Shown: positions 1-10,228, counted from the first letter of the stretch. The stretch is DNA of 64,000 nucleotides from Robertkochia aurantiaca (GCF_020166495.1 NZ_JAINZS010000006.1:372001-436000), one strand, 5' to 3'. Made by a program: numbers and translations. The notes: generated by a model not told the origin, from the letters alone.

Positions 1-133
1 TATCTACCGCCACTTCCAGGTTAGAGGGGGTAATGATCGGGTCCAGTTCGGCCAGGTCTTCTTCGCATGATACCAGGATTATGGCGAGTAGCCATAATCC
101 TGATAAGCGGTATATAAGTTTGAAAATATTCAT
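1..133 (-). CDS. Lipoprotein, N-terminal fragment (runs off window)
   Basis: Reading the minus strand from an ATG at 133 gives an open frame to the window edge. It begins MNIFKLIYRL, has a hydrophobic stretch and a lipobox (LVSC, Cys23), then an acidic EEDLAELDP segment ending in a sequence that resembles the start of a PKD-like fold (SNLEVAVD). This is a lipoprotein signal peptide followed by the beginning of a mature surface protein. It starts 4 bp after the stop of the PKD lipoprotein gene and so is probably the fourth gene of the SusC/D operon. In comparable flavobacterial loci this slot often holds a glycan-binding lipoprotein or a lipid-anchored glycoside hydrolase, but nothing here decides between them. 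Confidence 0.75.
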   Translation of the reverse strand, partial: MNIFKLIYRLSGLWLLAIILVSCEEDLAELDPIITPSNLEVAVD

Positions 134-137
134 AAGA

Positions 138-2276
138 TTATTGTTTTACGATGTCGTCGATATAGAAATCTCCGGCGGTAGTGCCGGGACCGTCGATAAA
201 TATTACCATGGTTCCGTATTGTCCGGTGGGTATGAAAGGTTCACCGGCACCCTGGGTTCCGTCGATATAGCTTTTGATCGCATCATTTGCGAAATCAAAG
301 GTCAGGGTTTCCCATCCGCTTCCGCTGTGATTGGCGGTTACCTCGGTTTGTCTTTCACCATTCAGTCCACCTTCGAACTTCAGTAGTACGGGAACTGCCG
401 CATTCGACCATACCTTCATGGTGATCACCTTGTTTCCAACGCTGAAATCAGCGGCGTTGTCAAGGTTAAAGAATCCACCTTCCCAATTCACACCTGAGTT
501 GGTGATCTGTCCGACCATTGAAGCTTCTGTATTGGTTCCTGACAGATCAGGATTCTCAACAACCTGATAAGAAGCACCGTTAAAGGTACCGAAATCATAG
601 GCTACATATGGATTGTCAAAATCAATTGGCAATGACAGGGGTTCAGAGGTGAATGCCAGGTGAGCAACATCATCGATGTAAAAATCACCTGCAGTGGTTC
701 CCGGACCATCGATAAAGAGGGTCATCACACCATATTGTCCGGTTGGCACGAAAGGTTCACCGGCACCCTGGGTACCATCGATATAACTTTTGATCGCATC
801 AGTAGCGAAGTCAAAGGTGAGAATTTCCCAACCGCTTCCTGAGTGATTGGCAGAAACCTCGGTTTGTCTTTCACCATTAATACCACCTTCGAATTTCAAT
901 AATACCGGAACAGGGGTGTTCGCCCAAACCCTCATGGCGATGGTTTTGTTCTCAACCGAGAAATCAACTGGTTCTCCCAAAGTAAAGGCTCCACCTTCCC
1001 AATTCACTCCTGAGTTGGTGATCTTGCCCACCGTGCCTGTGCTGGTATTCGCACCTGAAGCGTCAGGATTGGCAACCACCTCGAAAGAGGTTCCGTTAAA
1101 CACAGCCATTTCATAATTAACTCCCGACTCGTCAAAAGTCATTGGTAATTTCAGTGCCGTAGCTGATGCATCAGCCAGCATTATATCATCAAAGAAGAAA
1201 TTCTCTCCTTGTCCGTTGGTTCCGAAATCAGGGAATACCACCACCACGTCATAGGCGTTGGCAGCATCAAAAGCTCCTACAGTAGAGGTAGCCATATCAA
1301 AACTGAGGGTTTCCCATGTATTCGCCTCCGTAGTGGTTGCGGTTACTTCTGCTGCGATATCGGGATTCGATGAATTTTCGATCTTAAAGAGAACCGGAAC
1401 ACCGGCACGTGGTGACCATACTTTCATGGAAAGAACCGAACCGGTTGAGAAATCAATTGGCTCGTCCAGTCCGAGAGCACTTCCTGCCCAAACTTCAGAT
1501 CCTGCGGTCTTTTCGATCTGCAGCACTTTGGCGCTGGTGTTTGCTCCGCTTGCATCAGGATTATCTATGATGGAAGGATTGGCTCCTCCAAAACCTCCCC
1601 AGGCATAGGCAAGTACTTCTGACTCAAAATCAAGCGGCAGGGAAAGCGTCTCTGAAGTGGTGAAGCTCACAGTGATGCTTACCACGCTTTCGACGGTTTC
1701 TGCACTGGCTCCGCGAGCGATCACTCTGATGCTGTACGTACCTTCTGCCTCGTAGGTGAAAGTAGCGGTCTCTCCGTCCATCACTGTTACAGGCTCTTCA
1801 TCCTGACCCAATCCGAAATAGATATCATATGCGGCGGCATCGGCTGCACTTGGGGTAACGTTCACAGTCAGGTTGGAGGTTGCAATATCAACCACCAGGT
1901 CTGATGGCTTGGTAAAGGAAATGTTTACCACGCGAACCAGTTCGCTGGTCAAACCTGTAAGACCTACAGCTACCACACGAAGGTTGTATTGACCCTCTGC
2001 ATAGGTATGGTCGGCAGTTTCACCGGGACTTACCTCAAGGGGAGCTTCGTTTTCCTGGTCCCCGAAATAGATAAGAAAGCTGGTAGCCCCCTTAGCGGTC
2101 GGGGTAACCGATACCTCACCGCTGCCATCCTGGGCAATGTCAAAGGCTACATCGAGTTCAGTCGGAGCTGATACGTCCTGCAGCGCATAAGAGATCTCTT
2201 CTTTTTCGCACGAGCTTATCACCATGAGGGTGGCCAGCGAAAATATATAAGTTAATACTAGTTTTAGAGTTTTCAT
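138..2276 (-). CDS. PKD-like / CBM-like surface glycan-binding lipoprotein
   Basis: The 712-aa protein has a lipoprotein signal (VISSC, Cys23) followed by two PKD-like immunoglobulin-fold domains (about residues 37-120 and 125-205), each ending in a Y-x-[LI]-R-V-[IV]-A strand. Three modules of about 160 residues follow (about 210-372, 373-547, 548-712), each ending in a FY/FFxDD(I/V) motif as in beta-sandwich carbohydrate-binding modules. Modules 2 and 3 are nearly identical over long stretches (NSGVNWEGG, GSGWE.LTFDFA, FIDGPGTTAGDFYIDD). Its place directly after susD suggests the SusE/F position: an outer-membrane surface protein that captures the glycan. The substrate cannot be read from the sequence; PKD lipoproteins of this kind occur in flavobacterial laminarin loci, which is only a hint. 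Confidence 0.8.
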   Translation of the reverse strand: MKTLKLVLTYIFSLATLMVISSCEKEEISYALQDVSAPTELDVAFDIAQDGSGEVSVTPTAKGATSFLIYFGDQENEAPLEVSPGETADHTYAEGQYNLRVVAVGLTGLTSELVRVVNISFTKPSDLVVDIATSNLTVNVTPSAADAAAYDIYFGLGQDEEPVTVMDGETATFTYEAEGTYSIRVIARGASAETVESVVSITVSFTTSETLSLPLDFESEVLAYAWGGFGGANPSIIDNPDASGANTSAKVLQIEKTAGSEVWAGSALGLDEPIDFSTGSVLSMKVWSPRAGVPVLFKIENSSNPDIAAEVTATTTEANTWETLSFDMATSTVGAFDAANAYDVVVVFPDFGTNGQGENFFFDDIMLADASATALKLPMTFDESGVNYEMAVFNGTSFEVVANPDASGANTSTGTVGKITNSGVNWEGGAFTLGEPVDFSVENKTIAMRVWANTPVPVLLKFEGGINGERQTEVSANHSGSGWEILTFDFATDAIKSYIDGTQGAGEPFVPTGQYGVMTLFIDGPGTTAGDFYIDDVAHLAFTSEPLSLPIDFDNPYVAYDFGTFNGASYQVVENPDLSGTNTEASMVGQITNSGVNWEGGFFNLDNAADFSVGNKVITMKVWSNAAVPVLLKFEGGLNGERQTEVTANHSGSGWETLTFDFANDAIKSYIDGTQGAGEPFIPTGQYGTMVIFIDGPGTTAGDFYIDDIVKQ

Positions 2277-2298
2277 AGGTACGTCGATTTGTTTTTAA

Positions 2299-3762
2299 TT
2301 AATAACCAGGATTTTGCTCCCAACGGTTCCCCGCCAGTTCGATTTCTATTGAGGGTATCGGGAATAGTTCGTGTTTACCGGGGGTAAAGCCATTAATGGC
2401 TGAAGCGGCTCTTCCGGTTCTGACCAGGTCGAAGAACCTGTGACCTTCGCCGATAAGCTCCAGTCTTCTTTCTTCGTAAATAGCCTCGGTAAGCTCGTTG
2501 CCCGATGCGGTAACCGGATCAAGACCCGCCCGGTCACGAACCTCATTCAGGTAGGTTCGGGCCCTGTCGTCACTGATGCTTCCCCTGTTAAGGGCCTCAG
2601 CTGCCATTAGCAGCACATCGGCATAGCGAATGGCGCGGTAGTTGTTCGGGTTGGTCAGGTTCTGGTCTCCTGTATTGAGATCTCCCTGACGAGGTATGTA
2701 CTTGCGATTGTAGAAGCCGGTATGTTCAAAACCTTCTACGTAAGTAGCGCCTGTTTCCTCAGCCCATGCTTCGATATTCAGAATGGCAATATCTCTTCTT
2801 AGATCCTGATCAGAGAAGGCGTCATAAGCTTCCTGAACAGGTACGTTAAAACTAAATCCAGAGTCGAACAGGGGACCGGTATAATTTCGTGGCCCGTTAA
2901 ATCCAACAGCTACATTTCCTTCACTACACTGAAGGCAACCGAATCCGGCACCTTCCTGATCGGTGTACTGCACTTCGAAAACAGATTCTGCACTGTTCTC
3001 GCCTTCCTGTTCAAAAATGATGCTGTAGTCTTCAAGAAGTCTGTGCGGACCGTTTTGGATCAGTGTCTCCAGCACGGCAGCGCTTTCAACGAATTTATCC
3101 TGGTAGAGATAAACTTTACCAAGCAGCGCCTGGGCAGCGCCCTTGGTTACTCTTCCATCCTGACTTTGCGTATAGGGAAGAATGTCGGCTGCATATTGCA
3201 GATCAGCTTCGATCTGGGCATACACTTCACTTGTGGGTGTTCTTTCAACTACGTCCTGATCTCCAAAGAGGAAGCGTTGATCAACAGCCAGTGGCACATC
3301 GCCGAACCACTTTACGAGTTCGAAATAATAATAGGCTCTTAAGAAAGTTGCCTCTGCCAGGATCTGTTCTTTTCCGTCGAATTCAATCTTGTCTTTAAAC
3401 TCCAGGATGTAGTTCGCCCGATTGACACCGGCAAACATCCAGGTCCAGATATCGCGCAATTGCTGGTTAACCGGAGTATGCCTCATGTCATCCACTTCCT
3501 GTATCCCGGGAACGTCGGTGGCGCTTTCTCCACCGGCGAGGGTGTTATCTGAAGCGATCTCGCCCAGCATTACGTTCAGGTAGGTGGAATGCAGCAGGTC
3601 ATAGGCAGCCACAAGAGCGTCCTGGTAATCCTGTTCTGTATTGAAGAAGTTTTCAGAATCTTCGTCGAAAGAATCAACTTCTACGAAATCATCGGTACAT
3701 CCGACAGCCACCATGGCTGTAACAAATGCGATTATGAGGTAGGTAGTCTTTATAATTTTCAT
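2299..3762 (-). CDS. susD: SusD/RagB-family nutrient-binding outer-membrane lipoprotein
   Basis: The 487-aa protein has a lipoprotein signal (VAVGC, Cys22), the N-terminal SusD-like segment (FFNTEQDYQDALVAAYD), TPR-like helices (EATFLRAYYYFELVKWFGDVPL), the later YADVLLMAAEALNR motif, and the typical C-terminal ending IPSIEIELAGNRWEQNPGY. Length and motif order match complete SusD proteins. SusD caps the SusC barrel on the cell surface and hands glycans or peptides to it. The gene starts 12 bp after the susC stop and is followed after 22 bp by the PKD lipoprotein, so the three are surely co-transcribed. Confidence 0.95.
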   Translation of the reverse strand: MKIIKTTYLIIAFVTAMVAVGCTDDFVEVDSFDEDSENFFNTEQDYQDALVAAYDLLHSTYLNVMLGEIASDNTLAGGESATDVPGIQEVDDMRHTPVNQQLRDIWTWMFAGVNRANYILEFKDKIEFDGKEQILAEATFLRAYYYFELVKWFGDVPLAVDQRFLFGDQDVVERTPTSEVYAQIEADLQYAADILPYTQSQDGRVTKGAAQALLGKVYLYQDKFVESAAVLETLIQNGPHRLLEDYSIIFEQEGENSAESVFEVQYTDQEGAGFGCLQCSEGNVAVGFNGPRNYTGPLFDSGFSFNVPVQEAYDAFSDQDLRRDIAILNIEAWAEETGATYVEGFEHTGFYNRKYIPRQGDLNTGDQNLTNPNNYRAIRYADVLLMAAEALNRGSISDDRARTYLNEVRDRAGLDPVTASGNELTEAIYEERRLELIGEGHRFFDLVRTGRAASAINGFTPGKHELFPIPSIEIELAGNRWEQNPGY

Positions 3763-3774
3763 TGCAGCAACATT

Positions 3775-6700
3775 TTAAAATTTAAGATTTACACCCAGCA
3801 AATAGGTTCTGGGTACAGGATAGAATCCCTGGTCAATACCACCTCCGATGGGAGCTCCGTTAGAAGCCGCAGGGTCATATCCCAAATAATCGGTAAAGGT
3901 GTAGATGTTATTTCCAGACAGGTAGAATCTGAGCTTGGTTATACCAGCCTTTTCTATCACACTGGCAGGAAGTGAATACCCAATCTGAACATTTTGGATT
4001 CGCACAAAAGAACCATCTTCCACGTAGAAGTCAGAGAACAGGATGTTCGAAGTGGCTCCTGTAGTGACTCTTGGGTATTCGTTAGTCGATCCCGGTCCTG
4101 TCCAGCGGTTTAGTACGTAGTTCATTTTATTAACCAACGGCTGGTTACGCTCATAGTTTCGAACGATGTCATTACCTACAGAGGCAAAAGCATAGGCTGT
4201 CAGGTCAAATTGTTTATAGTTCATACTGAGGTTCAGACCCATGGTAGCATCCGGGATTGGATCACCGATATATGTTCGATCATTACTATCGATCACACCA
4301 TCTTCGTTAATGTCTACGAATCTCAGGTCACCTGGGTTGGCATTGGTCTGAGTAGCATGGGCATCAACCTCAGCCTGGTTCTGGAAAACCCCGTCGGTTT
4401 TCAATCCGAAGAAATATCCAAGTGGGAATCCATCTTCCATTCTTGAAGGCGGATCCTGTCCGACACCAAACGATCCGCCGGGTATGAACCCAACTCCATT
4501 ATTCACTGAGATCACCTCATTCTCAAGGAAGGTAGCATTATAATTAATGCCAAAGCTGAAATCCTTCTCCGCGTCGCTATTGTAGCCGATAACAAATTCA
4601 AAACCGCGGTTTTCAACGGTACCGGCATTCACGACAGGCGATCCCGATCCTGGCGCTCCGGCACCCAGAATACCTGACACCGGTGGTGAAACCAGAAGGT
4701 TCTCAGTGCGTTTCTGGAAGTAGTCTGCCGTGATGTTCACGTGACTGTTGAACATTCTGATATCGGTACCGATATCAAGTGTTTTTTGTTCTTCCCATTG
4801 GATCTCAGGGTTAGACAACTGTCCGGCAGCCGAACCAAAGAAAAGGGTGTCGTCGAATACATAGGTTCCTTCCCCTGAAAGAACCGATCGGAAAGCGTTA
4901 GCTGCGATACGGTCGTTACCTACAATACCGTAACTACCTCTCAGCTTCAGGAAGTTCAGGACTTCGCTTTCTCTCAGAAATTCTTCTTCGCTGATCACCC
5001 AACCGGCAGAGAAGGATGGGAAGTAACCGAAACGGTTTTCAGGACCAAAGGCGGTCGAGCCGTCACGTCTGATGATGGCAGATAATAGGTATTTGCTGTC
5101 GTAATTATATTGCACACGGGCAAAATAGGACAGGAGTCGGCTATCAAATTGATCTCCCCCGTTGATGAAGTTGTCTATAACGTCTGTTGCGTTATCGATA
5201 TCTGCATTCAGGAATGAATTACCGGGAATGTCAAAGCCGGTGAAGCCTGAGAGCTGTCCCTGTGTTCTGAAAACAGACATACCAAGGGTAGCTTCCACAT
5301 TGTGAACATCAGCGAATGTTTCGCTGTAATTGAGGAAGGTATCCCAGGTGTAATCCTTGAAGATATTGTCGTTTTCGGCCACCAGGTTACGGTCTACGTT
5401 AAACACCTTACCTGACCCGTAAAATACTTCCGGCAAGAAGACCAAGGAACTGGTTTCGGCATAGTTGAACTGCAGGCTAGTTTCAAAGCGAAAGTTGTTT
5501 AAGAAGGTGTAATTACCTCCGATCTTACCTGATATCCTGTTAATTTCATTGGAATTAAAGGTATTGGCGATCTGAGACGCGGGGTTGATAACCTCGTTCC
5601 CTAGTCCTTCAGAAATACTGAAAGCTCCGTCGGCCTCTCTGACATTCAGAGTAGGAGCATTGTTGGCAGCGTTGAACAAAACCGATCCCAAAGCGTTCTC
5701 GGCAAGTGTCTTTCTGTTCGTATTGGTATAAAGGAAATTCGTGGTGATATTGAGATCTTCAAAAAGTGTGGCATTAAAGTTTCCTCTGATCGTACTACGG
5801 TTAAAGTTGGCTTTTTCAGCACCAACGATACCGTCTTGCGTCAGGAATGAAGCACCCACAGAATAGCGGGTGTGCTCAGTACCTCCTGAGGCTGTCAGGT
5901 TATGATTGATGATGGGGGCTTTTCCGAATACCTCATCCTGCCAGTCGGTTCCTTCTCCTAATCCGGCAACGTTCGGAAAAGGAAGCTGATCACCTCCAGC
6001 AGCGTAGGCCTCATTGACGATAAGTGCATATTCTGTGGCATTTAAAACAGGTAATTTTCTGCTTGTTTCCTGGAAACCGCCATAAGCATCATACGAAAAT
6101 TGCAGGGGGGTGTTCTTGCGACCTGTTTTGGTGGTGATCAAAATCACCCCATTCGCCGCACGCACCCCATAGATACCCGCTGTAGCATCTTTCAATACGT
6201 TAATGCTTTCAATGTCGCCGGGGTTAAGTACCGAAAGGTCTTCGATCACGTTCCCGTCTACCAGGATAAGCGGACGGTTATCGCCGTTGGTCGAGATACC
6301 CCTGATACGAATATTGGAAGCGGCACCGGGTGAACCGGACTGGGTGGTTACCTGAACACCGGCTACCTGCCCCTGAAGAGCCTGTTCCACACGCTGGGGG
6401 TTGAGTTCTTCAATCATCTCTTCACCCACTACAGAGACAGCACCGGTGATCTCTTTCTTTCTTTGAGTACCATAACCCACTACCACCACTTCTTCAAGTG
6501 ACTGGGTGTCGGGTTTAAGGCTGATATTTAAAAAAGTATCATCAGTAACGGTTATTTCCTGGGGTTGAAAACCTATATAGGAAAAGACCAAGGTGGTTCC
6601 CGGTGAGATACCACTAATCTGAAAGTTTCCGTCAAAATCGGAGCTGACTCCTTTGGTAGTATTCTTTACCATGATATTGACGCCGGGCAGCGGGGTCTCG

Positions 6701-6798
6701 GTCTGATCATCTGTGACCTTCCCGCTTACGGTAAATTCTTGACCGTATCCTGCCGTAATAAACAGGCATAGCATTAGGAAAATTAATTTGTGACGCAT
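3775..6798 (-). CDS. susC: SusC/RagA-family TonB-dependent receptor
   Basis: The 1007-aa protein has a signal peptide (about 1-19), a carboxypeptidase-regulatory-like beta-sandwich (about 22-105, GVNIMVKNTTKGVSSDFDG), the conserved LEEVVVVGYGTQ segment, a plug domain (about 110-230, with RIRGIS and RPLILVDG), then a 22-strand-type barrel ending in LGVNLKF. It imports the ligand bound by SusD across the outer membrane using TonB energy. It is the first gene of the minus-strand operon; the 620-bp region upstream separates it from a propeller-LuxR regulator on the same strand. The length is normal for SusC. The substrate is not deducible from the receptor alone. Confidence 0.96.
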   Translation of the reverse strand: MRHKLIFLMLCLFITAGYGQEFTVSGKVTDDQTETPLPGVNIMVKNTTKGVSSDFDGNFQISGISPGTTLVFSYIGFQPQEITVTDDTFLNISLKPDTQSLEEVVVVGYGTQRKKEITGAVSVVGEEMIEELNPQRVEQALQGQVAGVQVTTQSGSPGAASNIRIRGISTNGDNRPLILVDGNVIEDLSVLNPGDIESINVLKDATAGIYGVRAANGVILITTKTGRKNTPLQFSYDAYGGFQETSRKLPVLNATEYALIVNEAYAAGGDQLPFPNVAGLGEGTDWQDEVFGKAPIINHNLTASGGTEHTRYSVGASFLTQDGIVGAEKANFNRSTIRGNFNATLFEDLNITTNFLYTNTNRKTLAENALGSVLFNAANNAPTLNVREADGAFSISEGLGNEVINPASQIANTFNSNEINRISGKIGGNYTFLNNFRFETSLQFNYAETSSLVFLPEVFYGSGKVFNVDRNLVAENDNIFKDYTWDTFLNYSETFADVHNVEATLGMSVFRTQGQLSGFTGFDIPGNSFLNADIDNATDVIDNFINGGDQFDSRLLSYFARVQYNYDSKYLLSAIIRRDGSTAFGPENRFGYFPSFSAGWVISEEEFLRESEVLNFLKLRGSYGIVGNDRIAANAFRSVLSGEGTYVFDDTLFFGSAAGQLSNPEIQWEEQKTLDIGTDIRMFNSHVNITADYFQKRTENLLVSPPVSGILGAGAPGSGSPVVNAGTVENRGFEFVIGYNSDAEKDFSFGINYNATFLENEVISVNNGVGFIPGGSFGVGQDPPSRMEDGFPLGYFFGLKTDGVFQNQAEVDAHATQTNANPGDLRFVDINEDGVIDSNDRTYIGDPIPDATMGLNLSMNYKQFDLTAYAFASVGNDIVRNYERNQPLVNKMNYVLNRWTGPGSTNEYPRVTTGATSNILFSDFYVEDGSFVRIQNVQIGYSLPASVIEKAGITKLRFYLSGNNIYTFTDYLGYDPAASNGAPIGGGIDQGFYPVPRTYLLGVNLKF

Positions 6799-7420
6799 AG
6801 GTATAGTTTTGAAATCTAAAACTACTCGTATGCATTATGAAATCCTCAAAAAAGACCTCAACAAAATTCATACATCGTAATAATGGGTGTTAATTTTTAG
6901 GAAAGAGATACTGGGTTTCCTTTAAAATAAGCTGTTAAGAGAGTGTTAACGAATTATAAATAATCTGTTTTAACTGGTTGTTTATAAGCTAAAAAACGTT
7001 TTCGTTGAGGTAATGTTGAGGTAAAATAGCTCAGCGTAGAGGTATTTTATAAAAGCCTGTGCGATTTAAAAAGGCATTTTTGATCTTAGTTGAAAGCATT
7101 TCTTCGAAAACGATATCGTAATCAATGGGAAGGTATAGGGTGAGAAAATTATTCATAATAATATTATCGGGTTGATTTTCTCCATGAAGACCACCTTCAA
7201 CCGAATGTGATTTTTCAGGTCTTTTTTGGTGAGCTTACATTAAAGGTGATATTCACTTTGGAAACGAATATAATTATGGACTGACGAAAGGATTAAGGAG
7301 GTTGGTTACTGCCTGATTTAAGCAGGTAATGAAGTTTGATGAGTAAAATAATCAAGTAGCGCAGGCGACCTGAAATTGAAATTCGTGTTGAGCGGAGTCA
7401 GGTAGATCACATGCCAGTGA
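6799..7420. other. Intergenic control region upstream of susC, no gene seen
   Basis: This AT-rich stretch of about 620 bp has no convincing reading frame on either strand. It must contain the susC promoter, since susC begins at 6798 on the minus strand, but I found no exact TAnnTTTG element on that strand near the start. The only clear internal structure is a 9-bp direct repeat at 7005-7024, listed separately. Confidence 0.6.
7005..7024. promoter_or_regulatory. Tandem 9-bp direct repeat, possible operator
   Basis: TTGAGGTAA occurs twice with 2 bp between (7005-7013 and 7016-7024), an 11-bp period that places both half-sites on one helix face. It lies about 210 bp upstream of susC in a gene-free region next to the gene for a LuxR-type regulator. 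A role as that regulator's binding site is inference. Confidence 0.3.
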
Positions 7421-10228
7421 TCAGATGTCTAGTATGTATTCCACAAGGCTCTGTTCGTGTTCCAGGTCCATCTTCTTACGCAGGCGGTAGCGTTTGATCT
7501 CCACACTGCGCACCGAAATGTTGAGCAGGGGTGCTATCTCTTTTGAAGACAGGTTCAGCCTTAAGTAGGCACACAACCTGAGATCGTTGGGGGTGAGAGT
7601 GGGGTGCTTTTCCTTCACCTTTTTGAGAAAGTCTTTGTCGGCATTGTTAAAGGCATCTTTAAAGAGATTCCAGTTATCTTCTTCGCTGATGTCATTGTTA
7701 ATGCTGCTGATGATGGTTTTAAGGTCTTTTTCTGACTTCCCGTTTAGTTTTTTGAGACGGTCTCTGACCTCGATCAGAAATTCATTCTTCTTGATCAGGT
7801 TCATGGTTGATGCAGCCAGTTCCCTGTTCTTGCTCTCCACATCTTCCCTGAGCTTTTCATTTCGCAACCTGATGATCTCCTGTTCGTTCTGCAGCTGCTG
7901 CAGCCGCATTTTCTCTTCATTCTCCTTGATGAGTCGGTACTGCTGCCGTGTATAATAGCGCTTGTATTGCCGGTTTATAAAATAGGCTGAAATAACCAGT
8001 AAAATAAAATAGACCGTCAGGGCCCAGTTTGACAGATACCACGGGCGCAGGATCACAAAACTGAAAGAGGCAATGTTTTCACTTTTCCGGTTTCCGATTC
8101 GTCCCTCCACTTCAAACCGATACTCTCCGTAGGAAAGGTTTTCGAAGCTGGCTATCGGATCTTTTGTCCAGTCGGTCCATGCATCCTGATGCCCCATTAA
8201 TCGGTATCTGTAGGTGGCCTCGGTAAATTCCCGGTACTCAGGAATATAATATTTGAACCCTATATTGTTATTATCAGAACTCAGTCTTGCCGATACTTTG
8301 TGATTCAGTAAAGAATCTTTTTGGTTGAAACTGTGAATAAACGCCCTTTCCAGTTGTACCTGGTAGGAACGGGTATTGGCCTCTGAAAGGTCCATTTTCA
8401 GGTAACCGTCTTTGGATGCGATCAGGTATTTTTCTCCTCCGAGATACGAAATATGCTCATATCCTGATTTAGACCTGATCTTTTCATAGGGAATGCCTGT
8501 TTTTTCTATGGTATAATAACTGCCCAGGTCGTTGGTGCTGATACGGTTCAGGTTGTCTTTGGTAAATACCCAGAGGTTGCCGTTCCGGTCGTTGATCATT
8601 TTTCCGGATACATATTTATCGTTCTGAAAGAGTTCGCTAAGCAGTGTATCCCTGGTAAAGCCTTTTTGTTCCTGCAGATCTAACCGGTAAATTCCTTTCT
8701 GGTTGGCATAGATGATATCACGATTAAATCTGGTCAGTCCTGCGTTCTTTCCTTTCTCCGGGAGTTCCAGTTTTTTAAAGTCTGATATAAGCTTCAGGCT
8801 TTTATCAAGCTGCAGTTCAAATACCCCTTTATATTCATGACTCATGAAAATTTTAAGATCATCGGTGATCTCGAAGTGTTTCGATGAATAATTAAAACCT
8901 TCCACGGGGCCTGCATATTGCCATTTTCCGTTTCTTTTCTCAAGGAGGTTGAAACCGTTATAATTCCCCTGCAATAATTTTGAATCCTCGCCCGGGATAA
9001 CCCTGAAGTCCCAGGTGCCCGGAATATTCGCCAATAGTTCAGCCTCGCCTCCCTTAATGAGAAAGGTGCCGCTGTCATGACCGCAAAACACCTGATCATC
9101 ATGGATGAAAAGAGACCATACCTGTGATTTTGTACCTTCAATCAATCGAAAGTCTTTATCGTTACCCTCTCTGTAGAACAATCCCTGGTTGGTTCCCAGG
9201 TATAAAATGTCATCTTTAATAGCCGTGGTATAAACCGTTCCCAGTTCCCCGCCATTGTCCCTAAAGATCCTGAAGGGAGAGTTGAGATTGATGCAGTTGA
9301 TCCCGCTGTCAAGAGCCAGCCAGATATTGTGGTCCCGGTCTTCCTTCAGCGAAAGAACCGTGTTGTTCGAAAGACCCGAATACTGATCAAGCCGGTACAG
9401 GATCTCCAGATCTTCATTTATGATTAAGACTCCTGTGGCAATAGTACCCAATGCGATGTTTCCTTCGGAAAGTTGAGAAACGCTGTATATTCTGAGGCTC
9501 TTAATCCTGTCGTCTAAGGGAACCTCCTCGAGAAGTTTATCGCGTGTATTGTAGCGGTAAAACCCGTTTTGTTCACTCAGGATCAAAAGTTCGTCATCCT
9601 GCTGCAGGATGGAAACGATACGGGAATTCGCTATGTTCTGATTCGTAAGGAAGGGTGTGGCCTCTCCGTTAAGGACCTTAAAAATACCCAGGCCAAAAGA
9701 ATGAAAATAGATATCGTCACCTACCAGGAACATTTTGGTGACTCCGTTTCTGGCACCAACTGAACTGAAAGTCTTTCTCAGGGTATCGAAGATCAGAATT
9801 CTGTTCAGTGACTGAAACAGTACATAGTGATCAGACTTTTGGATATCCCAGAATTGTTCGTCTTCGATGAATTCCAAGGAGTATTCTTCTGCCAGTGACT
9901 GGTATTTCAGGGTGTTGGTATGGTCTGCTGACCAGAAACCAATATCCATATAACAGCCGGTGTAGACCAGGTCGTCGATCACCTTTACAGATCGCATGAT
10001 GCTTTTATTGGGGGTGGGGTAATGATTCCAATAGGCGCCGTTGTAAACCAGCAGGCCGTCGTTATTGGCCACAAAGATCTTCCCGTCTGCACCCTGGTCG
10101 ATCTTCCAGTTCTGATTGCCCGCCTGATAATCTATCGGATCGAATTCCAGAACAGGAGGCAATTCCTGGGTAAAACCCGAGAAAGCGCCAAAAAAGAACA
10201 AAAGTAACAGTAAAGAAACAGGTCGCAT
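7421..10228 (-). CDS. Two-component-propeller / Y_Y_Y / LuxR-HTH membrane regulator
   Basis: The 935-aa protein has a signal peptide (about 1-21), a long beta-propeller with repeated motifs of the type SxLSNNTVLSLKEDRDHNIWLALDSGIN (Reg_prop repeats, to about residue 620), a Y_Y_Y domain (about 650-727), one membrane helix (about 735-752), a coiled coil (about 762-830) and a C-terminal LuxR-type helix-turn-helix (about 878-925, LSSKEIAPLLNISVRSVEIKR). There is no histidine kinase or receiver domain, so it differs from the hybrid two-component systems with the same sensor and looks like a one-component transmembrane transcription factor. The periplasmic propeller probably senses an oligosaccharide; the DNA-binding domain stays at the inner membrane. 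The adjacent same-strand susC operon is the likely target. Confidence 0.88.
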   Translation of the reverse strand: MRPVSLLLLLFFFGAFSGFTQELPPVLEFDPIDYQAGNQNWKIDQGADGKIFVANNDGLLVYNGAYWNHYPTPNKSIMRSVKVIDDLVYTGCYMDIGFWSADHTNTLKYQSLAEEYSLEFIEDEQFWDIQKSDHYVLFQSLNRILIFDTLRKTFSSVGARNGVTKMFLVGDDIYFHSFGLGIFKVLNGEATPFLTNQNIANSRIVSILQQDDELLILSEQNGFYRYNTRDKLLEEVPLDDRIKSLRIYSVSQLSEGNIALGTIATGVLIINEDLEILYRLDQYSGLSNNTVLSLKEDRDHNIWLALDSGINCINLNSPFRIFRDNGGELGTVYTTAIKDDILYLGTNQGLFYREGNDKDFRLIEGTKSQVWSLFIHDDQVFCGHDSGTFLIKGGEAELLANIPGTWDFRVIPGEDSKLLQGNYNGFNLLEKRNGKWQYAGPVEGFNYSSKHFEITDDLKIFMSHEYKGVFELQLDKSLKLISDFKKLELPEKGKNAGLTRFNRDIIYANQKGIYRLDLQEQKGFTRDTLLSELFQNDKYVSGKMINDRNGNLWVFTKDNLNRISTNDLGSYYTIEKTGIPYEKIRSKSGYEHISYLGGEKYLIASKDGYLKMDLSEANTRSYQVQLERAFIHSFNQKDSLLNHKVSARLSSDNNNIGFKYYIPEYREFTEATYRYRLMGHQDAWTDWTKDPIASFENLSYGEYRFEVEGRIGNRKSENIASFSFVILRPWYLSNWALTVYFILLVISAYFINRQYKRYYTRQQYRLIKENEEKMRLQQLQNEQEIIRLRNEKLREDVESKNRELAASTMNLIKKNEFLIEVRDRLKKLNGKSEKDLKTIISSINNDISEEDNWNLFKDAFNNADKDFLKKVKEKHPTLTPNDLRLCAYLRLNLSSKEIAPLLNISVRSVEIKRYRLRKKMDLEHEQSLVEYILDI

